A DNA stretch of 64,000 bases from Leucocoprinus leucothites (lineage: Eukaryota; Basidiomycota; Agaricomycetes; Agaricales; Agaricaceae). Positions 50,966 through 60,277 of the stretch are shown piece after piece. Position 1 is the first letter of the stretch; each line of letters starts with the position of its first letter. The notes below the pieces were generated by a model that saw only the letters and a program-made list of their open reading frames with translations, did not search any database and was not told where the DNA came from. The position numbers and the translations under genes were made by a program. The DNA lies in contig JAACJO010000002.1 of the NCBI GenBank assembly GCA_013368445.1, positions 1,488,001-1,552,000 of the forward strand. Direction: 5' to 3'.

Positions 50966-51990
50966 TTATTTGAGGGGGATGCTGAATTTTTTGGTTAGGA
51001 GTCAGGCTAGGAAGATGGGAAAGAAGGGCGAACGTACAATCGGGACGCTGGATTGATGGAAGTGAAAGCAATGAGAACCTAGGCTCTTGAAAAGCATGGC
51101 ACGTTGACGGGGACTTACAGTGTGTGGCACCAATCTAAATGAAAGGATAGATTAGAAAGAGGAGAATCGGGTTCATTGAGGGACAAACGTACACCAGGAC
51201 GACCGTGCTTGACGGGCCTGTACGAGCATGAGAACTCGGCGAGGTAGTGACCAGTCATCTCGGGCTTGATTTCAACAGAGTTGAAGACCTAACGTGACAG
51301 AGGTCCGTCAGATGGGTCAGGTACAGGATGATAAAGAGGAGTGGGTCGATGAAATTATGCTTGATGAAGTCGGATGCGACTGGTGCCGAAGTTCATCTCC
51401 CAACAACCTGAAACGTAGAGCTCTTCGCCAGGTGCTCCATCCCCCCGATCCAACTCCTTCTTCTCATATAAGAAATATGAAGCGTAACTTGCCTTGCCAT
51501 TGTAGATACCAATTACGCTGCCAATCATTTCGGGGACGATGATCATGTCACGGAGATGGGTCTTGACCACAGCAGGCTTCTCATTGGGGGGAGCCTCCTT
51601 CTTGGCCTTGCGCAGTTTCTTAATGAGACCCATAGGGCGGCGCTTGAGACCGCGCTGGAACCGGCGGCGGGCACGGGCATGGACGAGCTAGGGAAGAGTG
51701 GATTTCGTTTGAATATTGCAAAGTTTTTGATTGATTAAGGTATATGGGGCATACTTCAACAAACTGTGAATTACGAGTTCAAGTGAGTGGTTGTTGGGTG
51801 ATTAATGGTACAATATACGCACGTCTTCATTGCTCATGTCCAAGAGCTTGTCAAGCTCGATACCACGATAGGAAAAGGTACGGAAAGTCCTCTTCTTCTT
51901 GAGGTCGGCGGCAACTTGGGGGTCAGTGACATCAGCCTAGATCGCAAGGTTAGCGTTTCGACATGGATACAAGCATAGATCGCTAACCAT
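50966..51990 (-). CDS. RPS15: Small-subunit ribosomal protein uS19 (S15) with eight exons, several tiny
   Basis: Ribosomal protein of the 40S head near the tRNA path. On the minus strand eight exons join in phase to 152 residues: 51988-51990 (ATG only), 51823-51936, 51755-51763 (9 nt), 51493-51687, 51193-51288, 51119-51134 (16 nt), 51038-51047 (10 nt) and 50966-50981. The joined protein reads as a standard uS19: [96 protein letters not shown] and the conserved end GATHSSRFIPLK. The end is recovered only by including the 16 and 10 nt exons. The intron at 51289-51492 begins with GC. Divergent from P2 (414 bp apart). Confidence 0.95.
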
Positions 51991-52404
51991 GATTGTGGAT
52001 TTTTGAGTCTTGAGGGCGACGACGGGGTCGAGGAGGCTGGACTTGCTGGCTGGGAGCGTATCAGCGTGGAAAAGGAAAGTGGTGGCTTGATATTCGTGAG
52101 ACAATATTATGTAATACTATACAGTTGGGCGGGTCCGGTGGACACAGATGATGTGCCATTGGTCATTTCCAGTCGACCCGATAAAAAACTTGCTGACGAC
52201 AGAATCCACAAGTCTTCCACGGATTAAACGGTGCGTTCATGTCAGCCTTGTATTCCAAGTGAAAATTTGCTGATGGGAGTTTTACAGTGATTTGTGGCTA
52301 TCGTTGCTTAAGTCCATTCAAAACTACCCATTCTACGTGATTTAAAGTGAGGACTTTTTAGGCATTGCAATCTTGTGAATGACAGCTAATTTATCGACAT
52401 GTAG
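51991..52404. promoter_or_regulatory. Bidirectional promoter region of two ribosomal protein genes
   Basis: 414 bp between the start codons of uS19 and P2, transcribed away from each other. Pyrimidine-rich tracts are present on both strands. The shared spacing would allow co-regulation of small- and large-subunit proteins. No TATA box was picked with confidence. Confidence 0.5.
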
Positions 52405-52912
52405 ATGCGCTACATTGCTGCTTACCTCCTCTGCCAAATTGGTGGCACCGCTAACCCTGATGAGGCGGCCATCACCAAAGTCCTCGAGGCAGCTGGCGTC
52501 GAGGTCGATTCCGACCGTATCAGCAAACTTCTTAGCGAGCTCGAGGGCAAGGATGTCAATGCCGTGCGTGGAGATTCATATAACTAGATAAAGCGATTTA
52601 CAGGTGGTCTTTTTAGTTGATTGCCGAGGGCAACAACAAACTCGCCTCCGTGAGTGTCAACTTGGACCTGTGGTTAGTGTGTGGACTGGTTTATATTGAT
52701 GATTTACGTTTAGGTTCCCTCTGGTGGTGCCGCTGGCGGTGGTGCTGCTCCTGCTGCTGCTGCATCTGGTGGTGCTGCCCCTGCCGAAGCGAAGGAGGAG
52801 AAGGAGGAGGAGAAGGTGAGTTGTGTCATGGCGCACTATCCGTGTCGGAGGGCTGATACTCGGGCGGCAGGAGGAATCCGACGACGATATGGGCTTTGGT
52901 CTCTTCGATTAA
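52405..52912 (+). CDS. RPLP2: 60S acidic ribosomal stalk protein P2
   Basis: Lateral stalk protein that recruits translational GTPases. Four exons (52405-52563, 52617-52649, 52714-52815, 52871-52912) join in phase to 111 residues, the normal size. The N-terminal dimerisation domain starts MRYIAAYLLCQIGGTANPDE and continues AGVEVDSDRISKLLSELEGK, which fits P2 rather than P1. A Gly/Ala-rich hinge (PSGGAAGGGAAPAAAASGGA) leads to an acidic segment, KEEKEEEKEESDDDMGFGLF, ending in the GFGLFD tail that binds elongation factors. The last exon carries this tail. The Ala/Gly hinge contains short GCT/GGT triplet repeats. Confidence 0.96.
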
Positions 52913-53553
52913 AGGGCTGGGATGAGCGGTGGAAAGCATGCGTCACGATTCTGTATAGCGTAAATATGGCATGTAGTAGGAGAAATATGATCCCTGGTTC
53001 TCGCACGAAGAGAGTGACAGCGGATATAAAATCAGAATCAAAGATCGAAGTCGGCGGGATCCGAAAGGGGAAGGGACAGGAACGAAGGGGAGGACCAGGG
53101 CCAGACTCTTGCGCGTCATTCTTCAGATTACCGGCGGTGAAAGTGGCAGTGGTGCACGTGCCTCCGGATCCTCGATGCGCATTCTCCAACTCCGGCCGTG
53201 ACGGTCAAATGCGATCTAAAGTGCCGCCGGGTCGCGTTCGGCAATTTGCGCCCTGCGTGACCCCCCGCTTGTCCTATTCCCGTGTGACCCTGCTTCTGGT
53301 TCGAACACACGGTACTGCGAGAAGACGAGCATCACGGCGTAGACTGTACAGAAGAACAGCAACCGTGTCGTCGGAAGGCGTGGGAACAATGGTTCCGAGG
53401 GGGTGGGTCCACATCGCGTCGGCGGGCGTCTTGCGGAATGTGACGGGTGACAATGTGACCTACGATGGAATGTGCAATGTCGAATGGACTTGGCTACTTC
53501 TTCCCTGACCAGCCTCCCTTAGGCCCTTGTTATATAACTTTGCATGTACCCCC
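52913..53553. other. Intergenic, no gene supported
   Basis: 3' region of P2 and promoter of the Zn2Cys6 regulator. A 230-codon plus-strand frame (52816-53508) overlaps the last P2 intron and exon; it is GC-rich, basic and unlike any family, so it is treated as non-coding. Confidence 0.5.
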
Positions 53554-56500
53554 ATGGACTCATTTGACCGCACCAGGCCAAGCAACCATCCTCCGCCTCC
53601 TCCTCCTCCTCCTCCTCCTCACTCCCAGGTACCATATCCTCCCTTTCACACATCCTCCACATATCCTCCAGAACCCCAGCGCATCGCCCTGCCTCACGAA
53701 CTCCATCCCGACGACAAGCCCGAACCACCTCCGGTCTTCATGAAGGGTCCTAAACGCAAACGTCTTGCAAAAGTACTCTTCTGCATGCCATTGCCTCGTT
53801 CTGCCCTGCTCATCTTTATCTAGGCCTGCGACGCCTGTCATAAAAGCAAACGCCGCTGCGATGGTACAGGTACCCATCTCTCCTCGTGTTCCATCTCCAC
53901 TTTCTGATTCCCAGCACCCAGCGCCGTGTAGTAACTGGTTCGTCTTCGCTCTTTGCCATCTAGAGCTTATTCTGAAGGCGAATCGCATTCCAGCTATTAT
54001 GCTTCCAAGGCTTGCACGTACACAGACTCGGCTGGGAGACCTGTGCCCGCACCCCGTTCGTTTAAACAGGAGCGCGAGCCTCAGCAACCTCAATTGCAGC
54101 CTGGTCCTTCTAATGCCGACTACCGTTCATCTTACCCTGCTCAAGCGCCCTATCCGTCCGATACCCCACGCTATGCCCAACAACCGCACCGTGCTTATCC
54201 CCTTGCTCCAGCTCCGGCCACCGCTTCGGCACCCCCGGAACACAGCGATGACGACCGCATAAATCGCAAGCGCTTTCGCAATGACCGAGGGAACGCTATC
54301 TCATCCGAGGATATCTTTCTTGAAGGTCCTATCCTTGGAATGACTCTTGATCGCCCTGTTCATGTTGAGCTAGATCATTCCCTCACTCGGGAACTCACTA
54401 ATCGTAAGCTTTTTTGATCCTCAGTTCTCTACCTGTACCTCACGCTATTTTATCTCCTCTAGTCTTCTTTACCCACTGCCATCCCGCTCGCGCTGTCATT
54501 CACAAGCCCACCTTTACAAATGCCCTGAGCCATAATCGCGTCCCTAAACATCTCCTCCACGCCGTCTGCGCACTTGCCGCACCCTTATCAAAACAACCCC
54601 GCATTCGCACGACCCCTTCTCGCTTTGCGGGGAAACCGTTTGCTCAGGAAGCATTATCACTCATGTTTGATGGTGCTGGCCGACTAGTTTGTGAACCTGA
54701 CTTGGCGACCGCCCAAGCACTTTCACTCTTGCTCATGCATGACGTTCTAACCAAGGAAAAAAACGCCATGTGGAACACAAGATACGCTGGTACGCGGCTC
54801 TTCCGACTTTACTTCTCTATTTGACAAAATATTCACATGGTGCCAGATCTTGCTCTCCAGATCATTGAGAATTTAGGTGTTCACGAACCGGACCATCCAA
54901 CTCTAACACCTATGCCATCGCCCGATTTTATCCATCAATCATTCAAGCGAGAGGCAGTGAGAAGAATCTTTTGGTTGATTCACCTGCTAGATGTGATGGC
55001 GTCAATCTATTTCAAAAAGCCGACGACGTTCACATCCAGTGACCTACGCCTGCGCCTCCCGGTGGACGAAACCAGTTTTGAGCTTGGTGTCCACACCACG
55101 TTGCCCGGTGAGCGCCCTTGCTTTGTTCTCAATTTCCAGGAGCATTCGCTTCGTCAGTTTTTGTTCCGCCCATCATCCTTTGATCTCTTCTCCCCAAAGT
55201 CCCGCCGGGTATAAGTTGGGACCTTTTGACGGGACCTTTGCCGCCCGGCGGCATCATCGCTGGTTCGTTTAGCCATATTGATCGCCGTTTGGCACCGCGA
55301 TCCACCCGCGGGGTTGGTGGCTCCTCACCCTCAGTATGCCACAGCAAGCCGCTGTCATATGTCCCGCATACGGTTTTCTACATTCACTGGGGGCTTCTGT
55401 TAGCGAGCGAGTGAGTGCCTGTGAAGCTCGAATATTTTTTCCCCCTGCGATTCTGGTTCATACATCGCAGGTTGCCGCTCCACTTTGGTTCGCTTCTCTC
55501 ATATCGATCGTTCTTTTCATCTAATTTCGGAGCACTGATGTGTATGCCATTCCCAAGAATACCTGTATCTGGGCGCCGTCCGAACGCAGTATGCTTCTGA
55601 GTTTGGCCACCTTATCCGCGTGATTACCATCTATGCTAGAGTGGAGTACGCGTTGGATGGACTCAATGGTATCAACTCCAGTTTCTTTGACTAATTGACG
55701 CACTCTAATTATGTTTCTTTCCCGTGATCAGACTCAGAAACCAACATGGCACCGCAGGCCACGCTGATGGACGCCGAACACGCTTTGGAAGTACGTACTG
55801 ATACTCCCGACCTTGACAAGTGCACTGCTGATATTTCGTACACCTTAGTCTTGGGCTGATTCATTACCAGAACATCTCCGGTTCTCCGAGCAAAGTCTCC
55901 AAGTTCAAAGATCAATGTTCGAAACCAGTTCTAATACAGGGGCATGGTGCTGGTGTTGCATGCACATGTACCAAGCTTCCTGCGCTCTGGCCTTGAACCT
56001 GGTGAGTTTTCGTTGTCTGGTTTGAGACATTGTTCCCTTTATTTGCCCTTGTTCATTCTTGCCCCGTCGGCAATAAACCCCTATGAGGTCATTTCCCTTG
56101 ATGCCTTTGAGCCAACAGCTTCTCGCCTGGCAACTTTATAGCTTCATTCCTGGATTGTGTCATGATGGCTCCAGACTTTTACGGACTGGTTGCATCATCG
56201 TTGGTCATTTCTATGTGGCATCTACCCTTCTGCGTACCCGGCGTAACTGCCCTGCATTTATTTCATTCATTTTCGGTCATTTCCCTTCAGCCATGGGAAT
56301 TGCCACTGCGTCATAGTGCGCATTTTCTTCTTCTTCTCCAATTCCTCGTTTTGTAATCACTTAACGTTAATCCTAAATCAGGCTCGGCAACGATCACAAC
56401 GGGGTCCAAAGCCAGGAGGACCACAATGGGCGGTCAAAATGTTGGACTCGATCCTGGATATGCTCGGAGATCGAGCAAAGAACAGTCCACTGAGTAGGTG

Positions 56501-57575
56501 GACTTTAATTTCTACGATAACTTTAATACTCAATATTCTATCTCACTCTTGGCAGTGGGTGGGGCTCTTTTTGTATGTATCTCCCAAGATTGTGGGGCTC
56601 GTCATCATCAGAAACTGATATTCTTTCCCTCTCTAGTCTTTAATCAAGTACTGCAAGCGAGATGATGCCCAGGTTCGAGGTTGGTTAGCCGATTACGAAG
56701 ATGCTTGGGGGACAAAGATGGCCGAGCTCGCGCAAGAATACCGGCAAGCTCCTTCACCAAATGCACAACACCAACACCTGTCGAATTCGCATCAGCAGCC
56801 GGTGGAACACCCGAGTCAACACCAGCAGCAGTCACACCACCACCAGCCCTCGCGTCGCCGACCCTCTGATGCTCGACATCCTGGGATCTTGAACAGCTCG
56901 CAATCCGGACCGCAACAACCTTATTCGCAGGGAGGAGAGACTTCGATAGGCAAACGTCGGTCTCCGAGCGATTCTCCGGGATCTTATCCTCGTGCGCGAT
57001 TGGACGAGCCACGCCTGCACAATTCCACCACCACCCGACCAATACAACCGCTCCCTGATAGGGATGGACGACTAGGAGCAACGAATTTGGTCACAGGGTC
57101 GGCTGGAGGTATCGGTCCGAGCGCTGGACATGGTGGGAATGACAGCTTCGGGGTCTACAGTGAGAGGGAAAAAGAGGTAAGGATAAAGTTGATCAATTCT
57201 CGAGAGAGAGGACAGGCGTTCTGATCCTTCTGTGTGGCATGATGACAGGGGAGTCCAGGGTCCGCAAGCGGTTCGAGTGATGGAAATTCGAGTGCAAACA
57301 TCGGCGGTTTTTCGAATGGTGGACAGAGAGATGTACCATCTTTGCCTTCTTTGAAAGCCAGCGGACTGCTGGATTCATGGAATACAGTTCCAGGAGATAT
57401 CAAGCCTCAGTTTCATGGAAATAATGGGGCTAGGCGGCCATCGCCACGGAGGACGCCTCCACTGCAACAACACCAGCCACCTCCTTCAATCGTTGTTAAC
57501 GACTCTGACGTACGCTCGACTGCCTCGCTCGGAATGCCAAGAGGTTTGCCTTGGCTAGCCCACGACTCACGATAA
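53554..57575 (+). CDS. Zn(2)Cys(6) transcription factor with fungal-specific regulatory domain
   Basis: Predicted nuclear regulator. Start at 53554 gives MDSFDRTRPSNH followed by a run of about ten prolines. The DNA-binding cluster assembles over three exons as ACDACHKSKRRCDGTAPCSN and then CYYASKACTY, with six cysteines in C-x2-C-x6-C-x5-C-x2-C-x6-C spacing. Its central part is a 16 nt exon (53922-53937). The fungal-specific middle homology region follows: LFFTHCHPARAVIHKPTF, ALSLMFDGAGRLVCEPDLAT, FKREAVRRIFWLIHLLDVMA, EYLYLGAVRTQYASEFGHLI and MYQASCALALNLARQRSQRG. Two introns (55108-55557, 56002-56381) are far longer than usual here. The C-terminal part is rich in Gln, His and Ser. The end near 57575 rests on frame continuity. 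Target genes are unknown. Confidence 0.82.
53583..53615 (+). repeat. CCT triplet tract coding poly-proline
   Basis: An almost pure (CCT)n run near the 5' end of the regulator gene encodes about ten consecutive prolines directly before HSQVPYPP. Such triplet tracts change length easily, giving a possible polymorphic N-terminus. Confidence 0.7.
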
Positions 57576-57946
57576 CATTGGTATATCTATCTTATTTTTG
57601 GTTTCCGTCTGCATTGTTCTTTTTGTGATATATTGTCCTATATGTTGTATTCTCTTGTGTGATATTCTCCTCTTTGTCGACGCTCATTATCTTGTGATGC
57701 ATCACGATCTAAAAAAAACGTCGTTGCACGTATCTTGTAGAACTACTTTCTATGTTTGAGACGATGGGATTATTTTTTTGCAGTTATTCAGGATACCACT
57801 ATCGTTCTAGATACATCTGTGTTGCTAATTACCGAAACTCGCGGTTTCTCTTGAAAAGTCCGATGTGGCGTATCCGTGTCGGAGTCTATGGATATAGAAA
57901 AGCAGCCGCCGTGTAATGTATGTCATTTGAAGACATGACAGCATGT
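57576..57946. terminator. Shared 3' region of the regulator and VMA10
   Basis: Convergent 3' ends 371 bp apart; A/T-rich with an A7-type run near 57711. No gene seen. Confidence 0.4.
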
Positions 57947-58483
57947 TTATGCGGCTTTCTTGAGGTTACGGTGGGCCTCTGGCTTTACGAGAACGACACG
58001 ATCAAGTAACTTCTTAATAACGGCGTCCTTGTTCTCGTTGTAGGAGTCCGTGATCTCTTGTAATTTGACATCCGTCTCCCGGTCAACGGTAGCTTGAGCG
58101 TCAGAGGTCGTGCCAGCACGCTATTGGTTGAGAGTCATTAATCCGGGTCCATCTACGGCCTGACTCGTATATGGTATGCTTACCGAGGCCTCAAAAGCCT
58201 TGAACTCGGCCTCTTTGGTTTTCTTGTATTCGTCGATTTCCTTTGAGGCTTCTGTGCGAGCATCTTTCAGTCTTTGAACACGATCTAAAGCGGAAATGTT
58301 AACGGAGGGCCCAAAGCAAATAGAGTGGCTTGAAAGAGCTAACACTGGCGCGCCTGTTGGACGATCTTGGCGGCCTCTTTTTCCGCTTCCAACAGGGTCT
58401 GAATAGATTGGGATTGTTGTGCTGCCTGGAATGATTGATTAACCCATGGTTCGTATAGAGACGACGGGAAGATTACCCACCAT
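57947..58483 (-). CDS. VMA10: V-type proton ATPase subunit G
   Basis: Peripheral-stalk subunit of the vacuolar proton pump. Four exons (58483-58481 with ATG only, 58425-58344, 58284-58184, 58120-57947) join in phase to 119 residues, normal for subunit G. The protein starts MAAQQSQSIQTLLEAEKEAA and continues KIVQQARQYRVQRLKDARTE then ASKEIDEYKKTKEAEFKAFE, a nearly continuous charged helix typical of the stalk. The end is LLDRVVLVKPEAHRNLKKAA. The start codon stands alone in exon 1: a GTGGGT donor follows directly, and the next exon begins with GCAGCA. The same start-codon-then-intron arrangement is seen in uS19 in this window. Confidence 0.93.
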
Positions 58484-60277
58484 TCGGATGAGAGGATGGT
58501 GGATGCCTGGAGGAAAACACGGGCAAACAAGGGTTCCGCGACGCCTGTCACTGAACAACACAAGACCATGTTTGGCTAAATCTCTCATGATCCCTTGTCA
58601 CTTACGACCCCAGCTCGGACCTACAACCTGACTGGCGATCACCCTTGTTCTTGACATCATACCACTTTTTTCTGGGCCGTATACCCCGATCGACCTTCTC
58701 CGACGTGGATGGAGGGATTCAAGCCCCTGAGCAGGACTAGGAAGCTGTTTGAAATTGATTCTTCGGTAGGTACTATATTTATTTTACTTATTTGGCTCTC
58801 AGCGCCTTGAGGACCTGAACTTCTGCTGCGCTTGACAATGAGTGAAACTGGATGGTTTCCGTCTCGGAGAATGACGATTGTTGGCCTTTTTGGTTTGTGG
58901 ATCTTTCAAAAGATTAAGTTGATCATCCGATTTTGGAGCGCCAGTTGGCTGTGATACACGTTGACGGGGTTTATAGGGACGTGAGCCACACCGACAACCG
59001 GGTACCCCATGAGGACTCTATATTTAATTTCGCGGACTTTTGAGTTAGGCAGTTGACTGGTTTTGAATGCCCTGCGAATTTTTGGTGAATAGGGTCCGGA
59101 AGCTTTCACCGCGGCGGTGCCATCAGGTGCCATCTAAGGCTATCTTGCGAATTTACCATGGTTTAGGTTGCCGGGGAGAAGGAAGAGACCGAGTGAAACT
59201 GGTCAGCGGTTTCGGTTCCCATGTGTTATTGACACGACTCGGGCTGCGGTCGCGACTATCGTGCGTCGATCAGAAACAACTACACTGGTCTGGGCCTATT
59301 GAACGCTACTTTTGGGACTGTTTATCCACTTCTATTGGATATCTCTTGGCTCGCCGCTTGCAGAACGGAATACCAAGATAAGGGTAAGATTCGCTGGTAT
59401 GAATTTTGCGTTCCAGTCACTCAGGTTTGAATGAATACCCTCTGACAATTAGCCTATTCGAACTTTCCCCTAGATTTGAGGGATGATGGATCTGGAATGA
59501 TGCAATGCATTAAGTAAATGGAATGCCGCGAGTCTTAGCCTGTTGTGTCGAAGACATTCACCATATGCACGACTCCCAGGAGTGTCGAGATAATTACCCG
59601 AGTCTTTTGCCGTATACATTGTATGTAATATGGTGTACCGTCGCCGACTATGTACTATAATTTATGGGTATGTCACCTCAAAACAAAGTCCACCAATGGC
59701 AAAAAGACGAACATGGTACATCACATGCAGGGCTGAATCATCTCTGATTCGGATGGACTATTTCCCATCTATTTCTTATGCTTTCTCATACTCAAGTTCT
59801 CAACTAATCAAAGGCGAACCCAGAGATGTGGAATACGTGATATGATTATTATAGAGCTTCTGGACCCCATCCATCATGGGCTTAGGAGAATCGCTTGGGA
59901 ACGTGGAGAGTGCTTTGCACAGTGACCTCTTCCATTTCGATCTATCGAACATTCGTTAGCCCCTAACTGCTCTGGCCTGGATCCCTGCTACGTCCTGGGC
60001 AAAATTTGGAAAATCCTCGTCACTGAGTTCATGATATTGTCATCATCATTCGTTGTGGCGCCCTCTCTCATGAGGCCAAGTTTTTGTCGTGTGAGCAATA
60101 TCATGAGAGCACGTGTTGTATGACCCATATTATCTTATCAGATACTTGATGGCGCTCAATTCAGCAATCGCCTTCCTGGATTCATACTCCACCTTGGCTA
60201 ACGCAGCGTTTTCGAGAACTGGAATCACTGTTTAACCGGACGTCCATCCTGCCCCTTCTTCATTCTCACCCTTCGTC
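58484..60277. other. 1.8 kb region without a supportable gene
   Basis: Upstream of VMA10 and of the decayed M20 copy. Frames such as 59067-59381 (+) and 58906-59133 (-) match no family and show no splice extension. No transposon ends were recognised. Confidence 0.5.

Noticed and set aside
52816..53508. 230-codon plus-strand frame after P2
   Set aside because: It overlaps the last intron and exon of P2 in another frame, is basic and GC-driven, and resembles no family.
53560..54093. 177-codon minus-strand frame
   Set aside because: It is antisense to the poly-proline and zinc-cluster exons; its Glu/Arg run is the complement of the CCT tract.
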